Counted from the first letter of the stretch, positions 1-8,630 are shown. The stretch: 64,000 nucleotides of DNA from JANYHH01 sp965249745 (GCA_965249745.1 OZ252252.1:3224001-3288000), one strand, 5' to 3'. The notes: generated by a model from the letters alone, not told the origin. Translations and numbers: made by a program.

Positions 1-175
1 TCGAACCGGTTTGACCAGGAGCGGTCGCTTGGCTCAAACGGGTGTCCGCCCCCTGGGAACCCCGTTTCAGCGCCTCGAGTTCCTGACGCAACGCCGCGAC
101 CTCGCGCTCGAGTGGCTCGGTGACGCGTTTCACGGCGTCTTCGATCATCAGTTTTAGGGCATCGGCTTGTTCCAT
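1..175 (-). CDS. Partial hypothetical protein, coiled-coil N-terminus
   Basis: The first 58 codons of a gene that runs off the left edge of the window. The visible N-terminus is rich in Glu, Lys, Ala and Leu with heptad-like spacing (VKRVTEPLEREVAALRQELE), so it is probably a coiled coil, followed by a low-complexity Gly/Ser/Ala/Thr stretch. The ATG at 175 lies 7 bases after a TAGAAT -10 box, which fits a leaderless transcript. Function is unknown. Confidence 0.6.
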   Translation of the reverse strand, partial: MEQADALKLMIEDAVKRVTEPLEREVAALRQELEALKRGSQGADTRLSQATAPGQTGS

Positions 176-226
176 GCGCTCGATTCTACCGGTTGATTCC
201 ACTGTTCGATATCTACTGTTTGGTCT

Positions 227-1219
227 CTACTGCGCCAGCAGCTTGACCGTGATGGTTTTGGTTTCAGAGCCGCGTTTTACCAACAGTTTCAAGTCCTCGC
301 CAGGGTTGGCATTGGCGACCAGGGCGGTCAGCTCCTCGAAACTCTCAATTTCCAGTCCGCCGACCTTCAGGATCAGATCGCCCTCGCGCAAATCTGACTG
401 CGCCGCGCTGCCGCCCGGTTGCAGGGCCGCGATGCGTGCCTGCGACCCGCCACCGATCACCCCGAGGCTCGGGTGGACGACCTTGCCGCCGTTTTTCAGC
501 GCCTCCACGACTCCCTGAGCTTTGCTGCTGGGGACTGCGAAGCCGACTCCGGCGCTCTGGTTGCTCGGGGCGTAGATGGCGCTGACAACTCCGATCACCT
601 CGCCAGCCGAATTCAGTAGCGGCCCGCCGCTGTTACCGGGGTTGACGGGCGTGTCCATTTGCAGCATCCCGGTCAGCGTGCCGCGATCCGTGCCGAAGAC
701 GCGGTTGGAGCCGCTGATGATTCCGGCCGAAAAACTGTTCGGCGCGAGCGCAAACGGGTTCCCGAGGGCGAAGGCAGTATCTCCGACGCCTGCGTCCTTC
801 GCGGACCAGGACAGCGTGGCGGGTGCGGGGTTCCCTTTCAGCACGGCGATGTCGCTGATCGTGTCGGCTCCCACGACACTGACCTTGGTTAAGCCAGCGT
901 TGTCCTGAAGCCGGGCGACCGTGCGGGCGCTGCCGTCCAGGTAAAACTGATAGCCGTCGGACACGACGTGTGCGGCTGTCACGTAGTACCCGCCGCCAAT
1001 ATGAAACGCAGTCCCGATCCCTCTGGCATCGAAGCTGTTCAACTGCGCGTTGCTGCTTCTCACCGTCAGCACAGCCGGGTTGGCGCGGCGGTACACGGCT
1101 GCCGGGTCGGAGACTACCGGAGAAACCCCACCGCTCGAGCCACCAACGCCTCTGGACCCCAACAGGAATCCGCCGAGGGCGGCTAAAACCGCGACGATGA
1201 CCAGTGGGGCGAACTTCAC
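227..1219 (-). CDS. Membrane-anchored S1C (HtrA/DegP-like) serine protease with PDZ domain
   Basis: Envelope protease of the HtrA/DegP class, expected to cut misfolded proteins outside the cytoplasmic membrane. A single N-terminal hydrophobic segment (residues about 4-24) acts as signal anchor. The trypsin-like core carries the full triad: His in TAAHVV, Asp in SDIAVL, Ser in GNSGGPLL. A PDZ domain follows (LREGDLILKVGGLEIES). I chose a GTG start at 1219 because a TAAGAT box (complement of 1227-1232) ends 7 bases upstream, as in other leaderless genes here. An ATG three codons further up (1228) is the alternative but would lie inside that box. About 330 residues is typical for one-PDZ members. 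Confidence 0.88.
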   Translation of the reverse strand: MKFAPLVIVAVLAALGGFLLGSRGVGGSSGGVSPVVSDPAAVYRRANPAVLTVRSSNAQLNSFDARGIGTAFHIGGGYYVTAAHVVSDGYQFYLDGSARTVARLQDNAGLTKVSVVGADTISDIAVLKGNPAPATLSWSAKDAGVGDTAFALGNPFALAPNSFSAGIISGSNRVFGTDRGTLTGMLQMDTPVNPGNSGGPLLNSAGEVIGVVSAIYAPSNQSAGVGFAVPSSKAQGVVEALKNGGKVVHPSLGVIGGGSQARIAALQPGGSAAQSDLREGDLILKVGGLEIESFEELTALVANANPGEDLKLLVKRGSETKTITVKLLAQ

Positions 1220-1250
1220 GCCTCCCATCTTAGCAGGCCAGTCTGACAGG

Positions 1251-2189
1251 CTATCTCACGTCGTGCAGGGCGGCGAAGCTGGCGGAATCCTTCGGGTCCT
1301 GCCCGTACAGCAAGGACAGGTACAGCCCGACCCAGCAGCTCAAATACCAGAGTGACAGGTTGGCCACGAACCCGTCGCGTTCCGTGGTGGGAACCTCGAT
1401 CACCTCGTCCAGACGAGTCTCGAGGATTTCGCGGGTCAGGCGCAGGGTTTCGTCCTCACCGCCCAAGAACAGTGCCACCAGCGCGTCGCCGCTCTCGTGG
1501 CGCGCCTCGAAGCCGCTGGCGGCGATCTCTAAGGGATTTCCGACGATCGGAACGCTCATGGATTTCCCCAACCGCGACAAGGACGACTGCCAGGCTTGCA
1601 GTTGCGGTTGAAAGCCACCGGCCGCGATTAACATCGGCGTGCGCGTCCATAGGCTCCACGCCAGGCGCTTGGCCGGGTTCTCCTCGGATGAAACGTCACC
1701 TCGGCACGCGTCGCGGAGCCGCGCCAGCGCCTCGTCGGTCGCGGTCGCCCGCTCAGCGTTGCCGGTCGTGTGGGCCAATGCCATCGCGTAGTGGTACGTG
1801 GAGAACGGACTCGAGGTGATGCGAGTCGTGGAATCCTCGTCGTCTTCCAACAGTAACGAGGCTTCCTCGGCGGAGAGTTGCAGCTTCAAGCCGACCGGCT
1901 GCCCAAGTTGGAACACGGTCGCGCCGCTCGCCTCGGAAATCAGCCTGGCCGCCTCGACCTGCCCGAAATCCAGGCCGCCCGCCAGAATGAACTGCGTCCC
2001 CCCGGAGACGCTGGCGGCGTCTATGAACTCGCGGGCGAACTCGGCGGGCAGTGCGCCCTCACCGAAGCCGATCACGCCGTACGGGGCTGGCATGGTGCGC
2101 GTCGGGCCGTCGTAACTGCCGGGCAGCGCCTCGAGTTGCCGTATCAGGCCGCTGCTGTCCAATTCAAATCGTTCAAACGTATCTAACAC
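1251..2189 (-). CDS. SIS-domain protein, phosphoglucose/phosphomannose isomerase-like
   Basis: About 312 residues. The N-terminal half has a sugar-isomerase (SIS) fold signature (YGVIGFGEGALPAEF, then FILAGGLDFG), and the C-terminal half resembles the bifunctional phosphoglucose/phosphomannose isomerase C-terminal domain (LIAAGGFQPQLQAWQSSL, VALFLGGEDETLR). The likely role is sugar-phosphate isomerisation or binding, but the exact substrate cannot be read from sequence. The start is a GTG at 2189, six bases after a TATGGT box (complement of 2196-2201). Longer readings back to a TTG at 2264 would translate through the promoter. It lies just upstream of the HtrA-like protease on the same strand, with a 31-base gap. 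Confidence 0.72.
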   Translation of the reverse strand: MLDTFERFELDSSGLIRQLEALPGSYDGPTRTMPAPYGVIGFGEGALPAEFAREFIDAASVSGGTQFILAGGLDFGQVEAARLISEASGATVFQLGQPVGLKLQLSAEEASLLLEDDEDSTTRITSSPFSTYHYAMALAHTTGNAERATATDEALARLRDACRGDVSSEENPAKRLAWSLWTRTPMLIAAGGFQPQLQAWQSSLSRLGKSMSVPIVGNPLEIAASGFEARHESGDALVALFLGGEDETLRLTREILETRLDEVIEVPTTERDGFVANLSLWYLSCWVGLYLSLLYGQDPKDSASFAALHDVR

Positions 2190-2195
2190 CCCCGC

Positions 2196-2201
2196 ACCAT
2201 A
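2196..2201 (-). promoter_or_regulatory. -10 box (TATGGT) of the SIS gene, leaderless type
   Basis: TATGGT on the minus strand ends 6 bases before the GTG at 2189, leaving no room for a ribosome binding site. It decides the start of the SIS gene. Confidence 0.5.
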
Positions 2202-2302
2202 GCCGATGGCCCCAAATCTCGAGAAGAGCAAAATCCACGGTCCGCGAACTGGTTCATAGCTCAACCCTGACCTGTGAACCAGTTCTAACGCCTGTCACGA
2301 CG

Positions 2303-2308
2303 TAGGCT
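2303..2308 (+). promoter_or_regulatory. -10 box (TAGGCT) of the MFS gene, leaderless type
   Basis: TAGGCT ends 8 bases before the ATG at 2317. No Shine-Dalgarno sequence fits between them. Confidence 0.45.
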
Positions 2309-2316
2309 CGGGTCGC

Positions 2317-3504
2317 ATGACGTTTTCCTCCACTCGCTCGAGTCCCGCGCTGGTGCTGTTAATGGCGGTTTCGACCGGGCTAGTAGTGGCCAACCTGTAC
2401 TACGCGCAGCCCCTGCTGGCTGCGATCGCAATCAGCTTTCACTCGAGCGTGCAGGGCGCGGGGTTGATCGTGACAATCACGCAACTCGGGTACGCGGCTG
2501 GCTTGTTGCTGGTCGTGCCGTTGGGTGACATCGTGGACCGAAAGCGATTGATCGTGCTGATTTTATTGGCATCCACCGTGGCGCTCGGCGTGGCGGCGGT
2601 CGCGCCGGGGCTGCTGGCGTTCACGCTGGCGTGCGTGCTGGTCGGACTGGGATCGGTTGCGGCGCAGGTTTTGGTTCCGTTCGCGGCCTCGCTGGCGGGC
2701 GACAGTGAACGTGGTCGGGTGGTCGGCACGGTCATGAGCGGCTTGCTGCTGGGAATCTTGCTGGCCCGCACGCTGGCCGGGGTGGTGGCCACGCTGGCGG
2801 GCTGGCGAGCCATTTACCTAGTGGCGGCAGGGCTGATGCTGGGGCTAGCGGGCGTGCTGTGGCGGACCCTCCCCGACGACCCGAAACCTCGAGCCACCAT
2901 TTCCTATGAGGCGCTGATCGCTTCGGTCTTCCAGTTGGCGCGGCAGGAACCCGTGCTCCGGCTGCGCTCCCTGTACGGCGCGCTGGGGTTCGCGGCCTTC
3001 AGCATCTTCTGGACGAGTCTGGCGTTCCTGCTCTCCAAGCCGCCGTTCGGGTATTCGGAAGGCGTGATTGGTCTGTTCGGGCTGGTCGGCGCGGCCGGAG
3101 CGGTCGCCGCGGCCTGGGCGGGACGCTTGGCGGATCGCGGCCGCTCGAGGACGAGTACGGTCGCGTTCGCAGTTTTAATTTTGATGAGCTTCCTGCCGGT
3201 TGCCCTGGGGGCCAAGTCGTTGCTCGCGCTGATCGTCGGCGTGATCGTGCTGGACCTAGGCGTGCAAGGCTTGCACATCACCAATCAATCCGAGGTTTAC
3301 CAGTTGCGCCCCGAATTTCGTAGCCGCATCACGACCGTGTATCTGACCACGTATTTCATCGGCGGTGCGCTCGGCTCGAGCCTATCGGCGGAGCTGTACG
3401 CCCGGTTTGGTTGGGCGGGCGTGAGCCTAGCGGGGGCGGCCTGCGGCGCGGGAATTCTGATTGTCTGGGGGTTAGAGCGCGTCAGAAACCTCGGGCGAGC
3501 GTAA
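2317..3504 (+). CDS. MFS transporter (drug-efflux-like)
   Basis: 395 residues with about twelve hydrophobic helices, a standard length for major facilitator proteins. The loop between helices 2 and 3 has the family motif GDIVDRKR. A second, weaker copy occurs in the middle loop (GRLADRGRSR), as expected from the internal duplication. It probably exports small molecules by proton antiport, but the substrate cannot be predicted. It is divergent from the SIS gene, and both have -10 boxes close to their start codons. Confidence 0.85.
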   Translation: MTFSSTRSSPALVLLMAVSTGLVVANLYYAQPLLAAIAISFHSSVQGAGLIVTITQLGYAAGLLLVVPLGDIVDRKRLIVLILLASTVALGVAAVAPGLLAFTLACVLVGLGSVAAQVLVPFAASLAGDSERGRVVGTVMSGLLLGILLARTLAGVVATLAGWRAIYLVAAGLMLGLAGVLWRTLPDDPKPRATISYEALIASVFQLARQEPVLRLRSLYGALGFAAFSIFWTSLAFLLSKPPFGYSEGVIGLFGLVGAAGAVAAAWAGRLADRGRSRTSTVAFAVLILMSFLPVALGAKSLLALIVGVIVLDLGVQGLHITNQSEVYQLRPEFRSRITTVYLTTYFIGGALGSSLSAELYARFGWAGVSLAGAACGAGILIVWGLERVRNLGRA

Positions 3505-3741
3505 CGTTAGGCGAGAGTAGCGCCGCTCAGGTTGATGCGCTCGAGATCCAGAGTCGGAGAGATTAGGACGGCACGCTGGAACTGTCGTGACGATAATTCG
3601 CCTCGAGTGTAGGCTGTCGCAGACCGGTGAACATAGAGAAGCTGATGCTCGTTCTGTCTGACTCGAGGCTGGATTTCTACCTCGACACATGAGACGATTC
3701 TGATTCACCATCCTCATCGCCTCTTGATATGCTGGTTCCAC
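3505..3741. other. Intergenic region upstream of the PASTA gene
   Basis: No credible reading frame. Several CTCGAG copies (near 3538, 3602 and 3662) and the promoter of the following gene are all that I can identify. Confidence 0.4.
3728..3733 (+). promoter_or_regulatory. -10 box (TATGCT) of the PASTA gene, leaderless type
   Basis: TATGCT ends 8 bases before the ATG at 3742. A TTCACC hexamer about 18 bases upstream could be the -35. This favours the ATG at 3742 over an in-frame ATG at 3724, which would precede the promoter. Confidence 0.5.
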
Positions 3742-5574
3742 ATGGCGGAGCGGTTGGATGGCAAGTTTGAAATCGTGCGCGAACTCGAGAAGACCGAGTC
3801 GTCACGCATTGTCGAAGCCGTAGACGGTAACGCCCGCAAGGTGCGCGTCAACTGGTTCAACGTGTCCGACCCAAAGAGTCGGTCCGGCTTTCACCGCTAT
3901 CGCACCGCCGTCAAGAACGCCGCCTCGCCGCTCCTGTTGGACGCAGTGGCACGGCCGGGCGCGTATTACACCGTCTGGGAGCCGCTGGACGGCATCAGCG
4001 CGCAGACCTGGCTCGAGGGTCACCCGAAAGACGAGGGCTTCCGCCGGGCGCTGCGCGAACTGGGTGATGTGTTGGAAAGTTACGGCTTCGCCCTTCAGGA
4101 CGCGACCGTGCTGGCCTTGCAGACGGACAAAGAGGTCCGACCCGCGCTGGCCGAACTGAACTTGGCTGACCGCACGACCGACGAGATCAAGGCGCTCAAC
4201 ACGGCGCTCTTAGAGCCGAGCAAAGCGGCTCGAGGGGGCTTGCTCGGGAAGCGCAATCCGCCGCCCGCCAAAGCGCCGGTCACCACGACCAAACAGACCG
4301 TCAACGATTCCCTCGGACGGCCGCCCGTACCGCCGGTCAAAAAGCCGCCTCGCTCGAGCGGCCCGCCGCGCCGCCGCCTGACGGTCTGGGGCATCATCCC
4401 TGGGATTCTCTTGCTGGCAGCCGTCGGCTGGTTCGGGGCGCAAGCCGTGGCGACCTTCCTGGAGCCGCCCACCGTGGAAGTCCCGAACGTCAAAGGCAAG
4501 ACGCTTCAGGATGCCGCCAAGATTCTCTCCGACGCTCGCCTGACCCCTCGAGTCACCGAGGGCAGCGATCAGGGGCAGATCAAGGGCATCATCCTGGCCC
4601 AGAACCCAGCGCCCGGTGCGACCCTGACCGAGCAGCGCATCGTCGAGATCACCGTCAACCGACCACGGCCGCTGCTGATGCCGAACCTGGCCAACAAAAG
4701 CGTCGGTGAGGCCAAGCTCGCCCTGAAAGAGGCGAACCTGCGGATCGGTCGGGTCGCGGTCATCCCGGCACCGGACGGCATCGCCAGGGATTACGTGATC
4801 GGGCAATCACCGCCCGCCGAAACCGAGGTCGTCAGGAACCAGGGCATCACGCTGCTGATCTCCGGCTCGAGGGCACCGCAGGGGAAGACCTTCATCCCGG
4901 ACCTGTCGGGTCTGAATTTCGACGATGCCAAGCTGATCGTCAACGCGGCTGGCTTGCGACTCGTGGATGTTCGCACGAAGACCAGCAACCTGCCGAGCGG
5001 GACCGTCCTGTCTCAGACCCCCAAGGCGTATTCCACGGTAGCTTTGGACACCGAGGCGACGGTCACCGTGGCCGTGGCCGCCACGGGGCGTAAGCCCGTC
5101 ATTCCACCGCCGGTTCAGCCGCCCCCGCCCCCCGCCCCTCCAGCGGTCATCCAGCCACCGGCAGTCAATCCTCCGGTCGAACCCCCACCAGCCCCCAACC
5201 CGAATGGCTCGAGCGATCCGATCGGGGCGAACAACCTGCCGCCCGTGACGCAACCGGATAATCCGGTACCTCACGCCAATCCGCCAGCGGCCAATCCGCA
5301 AAACCCAGAACCAAACACCACGCCACCCGTCGCAGGGGTACCCCTACAGTGCCCTGTCACGTTCACCTACACGCTTCCGGCCGACATTGGTACGGCCACC
5401 GTGGAAATTCGCGTCAAAGACGACGACGGTGAGCGAGTCCTGTTGCCCGCCACGCCACTCCCCGGCGGTACGCCGTACGAGCAAAAGGATTTTCTGATCC
5501 GAGGCAAGGCGACCTTCACCGTGTTCGTGGATGGGGTCAGCAAATCGGTCGAGGAGCGCGATCCACAGTGCTGA
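3742..5574 (+). CDS. Membrane PASTA-domain protein with degenerate kinase-like N-terminus
   Basis: 610 residues. The first 150 or so resemble the N-lobe and part of the C-lobe of bacterial Ser/Thr kinases (MAERLDGKFEIVRELEKTES), but I see no HRD catalytic loop and no DFG motif, so it is likely a pseudokinase. A basic and proline-rich linker precedes one membrane helix (about residues 213-238). Outside there are three PASTA repeats (VEVPNVKGKTLQDAAKIL; LLMPNLANKSVGEAKLAL; TFIPDLSGLNFDDAKLIV), a long proline-rich stretch (about 455-540) and a small C-terminal domain with Cys at both ends. PASTA domains in general bind muropeptides or cell-wall material. A scaffold or sensor role at the envelope is inferred. 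A terminator follows. Confidence 0.8.
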   Translation: MAERLDGKFEIVRELEKTESSRIVEAVDGNARKVRVNWFNVSDPKSRSGFHRYRTAVKNAASPLLLDAVARPGAYYTVWEPLDGISAQTWLEGHPKDEGFRRALRELGDVLESYGFALQDATVLALQTDKEVRPALAELNLADRTTDEIKALNTALLEPSKAARGGLLGKRNPPPAKAPVTTTKQTVNDSLGRPPVPPVKKPPRSSGPPRRRLTVWGIIPGILLLAAVGWFGAQAVATFLEPPTVEVPNVKGKTLQDAAKILSDARLTPRVTEGSDQGQIKGIILAQNPAPGATLTEQRIVEITVNRPRPLLMPNLANKSVGEAKLALKEANLRIGRVAVIPAPDGIARDYVIGQSPPAETEVVRNQGITLLISGSRAPQGKTFIPDLSGLNFDDAKLIVNAAGLRLVDVRTKTSNLPSGTVLSQTPKAYSTVALDTEATVTVAVAATGRKPVIPPPVQPPPPPAPPAVIQPPAVNPPVEPPPAPNPNGSSDPIGANNLPPVTQPDNPVPHANPPAANPQNPEPNTTPPVAGVPLQCPVTFTYTLPADIGTATVEIRVKDDDGERVLLPATPLPGGTPYEQKDFLIRGKATFTVFVDGVSKSVEERDPQC

Positions 5575-5607
5575 ATCGTGAGTCTTAAAACACCTATAAG
5601 GCAATAA

Positions 5608-5639
5608 AAACGCTCGAGGAGTCAACTCCTCGAGCGTTT
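5608..5639. terminator. Hairpin terminator between the PASTA gene and tRNA-Tyr
   Basis: A 14-bp perfect stem (5608-5621 with 5626-5639) around a 4-base loop. The stem contains CTCGAG in both arms and has A-rich and T-rich flanks, so it may serve both strands. Confidence 0.8.
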
Positions 5640-5644
5640 CGCGT

Positions 5645-5730
5645 TGGTGGGCAGGGATGGATTCGAACCATCGTAGGCGTAAGCCAATGGATTTACAGTC
5701 CATCTCCTTTAACCACTCGGACACCTACCC
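5645..5730 (-). tRNA. tRNA-Tyr (anticodon GTA)
   Basis: Full cloverleaf on the minus strand, 86 nt with the long variable arm of bacterial tRNA-Tyr. The acceptor GGGTAGG pairs with CCTGCCC, the discriminator is A, and CCA is encoded. The anticodon loop reads CTGTAAA. It is followed on the same strand side by tRNA-Thr, as is common in this phylum. Confidence 0.95.
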
Positions 5731-5790
5731 GCTCACCACGCACCCTCGAGCCGGTTATCTCCCGAGGTATTCCCTGTTCTGGTCAGGGTT

Positions 5791-5867
<77 letters not shown>

Positions 5868-5992
5868 ATGGTTCCGCTGAGCCGAGCAAGATCGCTCGGG
5901 TTGCGAGATTACCGTATGCATTCTGGGCGTGTCAAGCGCTGCGAGCCAGCGCCGGTCAAAGGCGCTTTTCCGCGTCCATTGGCCCCCAAATA

Positions 5993-6022
5993 CAACAGCC
6001 CGAACCGAAATTCGGGCTGTTG
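5993..6022 (-). terminator. Hairpin terminator downstream of the DUF4394 lipoprotein gene
   Basis: A 12-bp perfect stem (5993-6004 with 6011-6022), 6-base loop, 45 bases beyond the stop codon of the minus-strand lipoprotein gene. The U-tract is weak. Confidence 0.65.
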
Positions 6023-6066
6023 CACGAGCAGTCACGGTTCACCAGACGCAATTTATGGAGCGATAT

Positions 6067-6936
6067 TTATGGAGCGATGGCGACTCCGGTCAGCGTCAGA
6101 TTGCCACCCACCGATCCGATCAGCGTGGCCTTGCCGCTCGTCAAATTGATGGTGTACAGGCTCGAGAAACCCGTGGAACCGGTCAACGTGGCGAAGGCCG
6201 TACCGTCCGCCGCGCCACTGATGTCGAAACCGGCAGCCGTGTTGGTATCCACACCGAGTTGACCGATCGTGGTCAGCTTGCCGTCGTTCGGAGGGTTGAC
6301 ACTCACCAGAACGTCCCGACTCGAGTCAATGGCGAACAGCGTCGTGGTGGTGGCAGTCGCGTTGCTGTTGGTGTAGGCCGTGGCAACGATGCTGGGATCG
6401 GAACCCGCTCCAGAGTCGGTGGCGACGTAGCTCAGATTCAGATCGGCTTGGATACCAGCGGTGATCGTATCGAAATCAACCACGAGGCCCGTCTCCTGGT
6501 TGAGTCGCACATTGAAGTCAGCCTCGCTATGGACACGAATGCGGTTGACGGTCGGGTTGAAATCTACGCCAAACGAGCTGCCGACCAGACCCGGTGTGAA
6601 GGGACTCGTGCCTATTGTCGTGGTGGCTCCGGTGGCGACATCAATCGTGTACATGCGGTTCTGATTGCTGACCCCGTAGAGCTTTCCATCTCGAGGTCCG
6701 AAATCCAGACCGACCATTGTTTCGCCCGAGTACATACCGATCAGAGGGAGGGTGGTGGCGCTGGTGCTCGGGTTTTCCGAACCGAATTTGGCCAGACGGT
6801 TGTCTTGCGTCGTGGCGTACATGGTGCGCCCGCGCGGCGCTTCTGGCGAGACGGGTGACGTGGTGCAGCCGCCGAAAGCGACCGCTAGGGTGGTGAGAGC
6901 GGGAACGAACAGTGCCATACGGGTCAGTTGATTCAT
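6067..6936 (-). CDS. DUF4394-type lipoprotein
   Basis: 289 residues. The N-terminus is a lipoprotein signal with the lipobox AFGGC, so the mature protein should be anchored in the envelope by Cys23. The rest is a repeat-rich beta structure, probably a propeller (RTMYATTQDNRLAKFG; GLDFGPRDGKLYGVS; TLFAIDSSRDVLVSVNPP), matching the DUF4394 family, whose function is unknown. I chose the ATG at 6936 because AAGGGAG lies 7 bases upstream. A longer frame from 6972 would put 12 non-signal residues in front. The gene is monocistronic, with a terminator downstream. Confidence 0.75.
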   Translation of the reverse strand: MNQLTRMALFVPALTTLAVAFGGCTTSPVSPEAPRGRTMYATTQDNRLAKFGSENPSTSATTLPLIGMYSGETMVGLDFGPRDGKLYGVSNQNRMYTIDVATGATTTIGTSPFTPGLVGSSFGVDFNPTVNRIRVHSEADFNVRLNQETGLVVDFDTITAGIQADLNLSYVATDSGAGSDPSIVATAYTNSNATATTTTLFAIDSSRDVLVSVNPPNDGKLTTIGQLGVDTNTAAGFDISGAADGTAFATLTGSTGFSSLYTINLTSGKATLIGSVGGNLTLTGVAIAP

Positions 6937-7089
6937 AGATCTCCCTTGGACATCCTCTAGTGAGGAACACATCTGAGGCTCTAGAGTTTTGCCTCTGGTT
7001 TGACATACGACTCACGCAGGACAACTGGATGCTTTATCAATTCATCAGCTCACTCTCAGGCTTGCAACAGGGACTTTGTGATCGGGGAG

Positions 7090-7118
7090 TTGTCTCACAC
7101 CAAATATTCTGGTAGCCT
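7090..7118 (+). promoter_or_regulatory. Candidate promoter of rpmI-rplT
   Basis: TTGTCT (7090-7095) is 17 bases from TAGCCT (7113-7118), giving a leader of about 95 bases before rpmI. A TATTCT at 7105-7110 is an alternative -10. The long leader leaves room for the autoregulation known for L20 operons elsewhere, but I cannot show the pseudoknot by eye. Confidence 0.35.
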
Positions 7119-7221
7119 CTACAAGCTCGAAGCGACCTGGCTTCTAAGTGCCAACGTGCCGCCAGGGTTCAGGGGAAGCGATTCACGGAATCTGCGTAAC
7201 CCTCGAGCGGAGGACAGAACT

Positions 7222-7425
7222 ATGGGCAAGTTGAAAACCCGCAAGGTGGCACAGGGCCGCATTAAGATCAGTGGAACCGGTAAGGCCATGGCCTGGAAGG
7301 CCGGTAAGCGTCACCTCTCCTATCACAAGTCCGGCAGCGAGATTCGCGGCAAGGGTGTCTCTTACGTGTTGGCTGACGCCGATCAGAAGCGCGTGCTGAT
7401 GATGTTCCCCTACGGTGGTAAGTAA
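7222..7425 (+). CDS. rpmI: 50S ribosomal protein bL35
   Basis: 67 residues, very basic, with the L35 signature (RIKISGTGKAMAWKAGKRH, then RGKGVSYVLA). It is part of the large ribosomal subunit. The start is set by the GGAGG-like stretch CGGAGGACAG 7 bases before the ATG. It overlaps rplT by one base (TAATG), so the two are translated together. The usual upstream partner infC is not adjacent here. Confidence 0.95.
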   Translation: MGKLKTRKVAQGRIKISGTGKAMAWKAGKRHLSYHKSGSEIRGKGVSYVLADADQKRVLMMFPYGGK

Positions 7426-7781
7426 TGCCTCGCGCTAAGACTGGTATTGTCCGTCGTCGTCGCCACAAGGTCATCCTGAAGCGCGCCAAGGGCTTCTGGG
7501 GTTCGCGCTCCAAGAACTACCGTAGCGCTGCGCAGACGCTGCTGAACGCCGCGACCTACAGCTACCGCGACCGTCGCAACAAGAAGCGCGACTTCCGTCG
7601 CCTGTGGATTCAGCGCATCAACGCCGCCGTGCGAATGCACGGCATGAATTACAGCGGCTTCATCGCCGGGCTGAAGGCCGCCAACATCGAAGTGGACCGC
7701 AAGATGCTGGCCGACATCGCCGTGCGCGAACCGGCCGCCTTCGAGCAGATCGTCAACGCCGCGAAACAAGCCCGAGCCTAA
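7425..7781 (+). CDS. rplT: 50S ribosomal protein bL20
   Basis: 118 residues, the normal length. The sequence is strongly basic with the L20 N-terminal extension (MPRAKTGIVRRRRHKVILKR) and the conserved core KGFWGSRSKNYRSA. It is an early assembly protein of the large subunit, binds 23S rRNA, and in many bacteria represses its own operon. The start codon overlaps the rpmI stop. Confidence 0.97.
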   Translation: MPRAKTGIVRRRRHKVILKRAKGFWGSRSKNYRSAAQTLLNAATYSYRDRRNKKRDFRRLWIQRINAAVRMHGMNYSGFIAGLKAANIEVDRKMLADIAVREPAAFEQIVNAAKQARA

Positions 7782-7796
7782 ACAGAAGCGCACCTC

Positions 7797-7839
7797 ACCC
7801 CACTCGCCTCGAGTTTCCTCGAGCCAGAGTGGGGTTTTT
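7797..7839 (+). terminator. Terminator of rpmI-rplT
   Basis: Stem ACCCCACT / AGTGGGGT (7797-7804 and 7828-7835) with an inner CTCGAG-TTTC-CTCGAG helix, followed by TTTTT. It starts 15 bases after the rplT stop. Confidence 0.85.
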
Positions 7840-8017
7840 CTATGTCAACTTCGGTTAAAGACGTGACCTTTGCACCGCAGAAGCTAGAAAATGAAGACTC
7901 GAGGGGGCGAGAAAAACGTGTCGCACGATGCTTGTCGCTAGACCACCAGGAAAAGTGGTTTAGATAACTCATCAAACACTCCTCCAACCGAAGCCGAGTC
8001 TCCCCTATGCTGCGCCC

Positions 8018-8476
8018 ATGAATAGAAGAACCGCGTTGAAGACCCTCGCCCTGGGAACCTCGAGCCTGACCGTTTTGGCGAACGCCCAGACCGCCCCGGC
8101 AGCCGTGAAGATCGCGGCGCTGGACAGCTTGAAAGCTGAGTGGGACGCCAAGGAGTTCACCTGGGACGGTGCGCCCGCGCTGCTGTTGCGTGTACCCGCC
8201 CCGGATGCCAAGGAACTGGCGAAGATCCTGGAATCCAAGACGGTCATTGAAGCCGCCAAGGGCGTTTACCTGACCTCGTACACGCTGAGCTGCACGCACC
8301 AGGGTTGCAAGGTGGCGCTGCCCGATAAAGACAAAGTGCTCGCCTGCCCGTGCCACGGCAGCGCTTTCAACGCCGCCGATGGCAGCGTCAAAGCTGGTCC
8401 AGCCAAGAAATCGCTGAAGGGCTTGAAGCTCGAGTTGCGTTCCGGCGAGGTCTACGCGGTCGCCGCTCTAAGCTAA
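8018..8476 (+). CDS. Rieske [2Fe-2S] protein, exported
   Basis: 152 residues. The N-terminus has a twin-arginine-like leader (MNRRTALKTLALG) with a hydrophobic stretch and an Ala-rich cleavage region, so Tat export is likely. The Rieske cluster ligands are both present: CTHQGC and CPCHGSAF, with Cys and His from each binding the 2Fe-2S centre. No other bc1 or b6f subunit is adjacent, so it may be a stand-alone electron-transfer protein. A TATGCT box about 6 bases before the ATG indicates a leaderless start. Confidence 0.88.
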   Translation: MNRRTALKTLALGTSSLTVLANAQTAPAAVKIAALDSLKAEWDAKEFTWDGAPALLLRVPAPDAKELAKILESKTVIEAAKGVYLTSYTLSCTHQGCKVALPDKDKVLACPCHGSAFNAADGSVKAGPAKKSLKGLKLELRSGEVYAVAALS

Positions 8477-8477
8477 C

Positions 8478-8570
8478 TACTGAGTTCGGTAACTTCAGGG
8501 TAATCATGCGTCGCAGTACAAAGCTTCTGCGACGCATACGTGAGTTAACCGAATCATGCCGTTATCAGTA
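8478..8570 (+). repeat. 93-bp dispersed repeat, copy A
   Basis: Begins TACTGAGTTCGG and ends CCGTTATCAGTA. The TACTGA/TCAGTA ends are inverted, TTCGG near the left end can pair with CCGAA near the right, and the centre is a perfect 11-bp hairpin (8506-8516 with 8527-8537). Copies of exactly the same length lie at 39675-39767 and, inverted, at 19301-19393. It starts 1 base after the Rieske stop codon. Confidence 0.85.
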
Positions 8571-8587
8571 TGTCTAGACCGAGACAG

Positions 8588-8616
8588 AAAACCGGGCGCG
8601 ATTTGCGCCCGGTTTT
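8588..8616 (-). terminator. Terminator of rpoZ (possibly bidirectional)
   Basis: A 12-bp perfect GC-rich stem (8588-8599 with 8605-8616) with A and T runs at the ends, 14 bases beyond the rpoZ stop. Confidence 0.85.
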
Positions 8617-8630
8617 GTCGTTCAATCAGG

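Noticed and set aside
5929..6858. 309-codon open frame on the plus strand
   Set aside because: Antisense to the DUF4394 lipoprotein, which has a signal peptide, ribosome binding site and terminator.
7000..7221. infC upstream of rpmI
   Set aside because: The frame ahead of bL35 has no initiation-factor motif and no start signal. The region is a leader.
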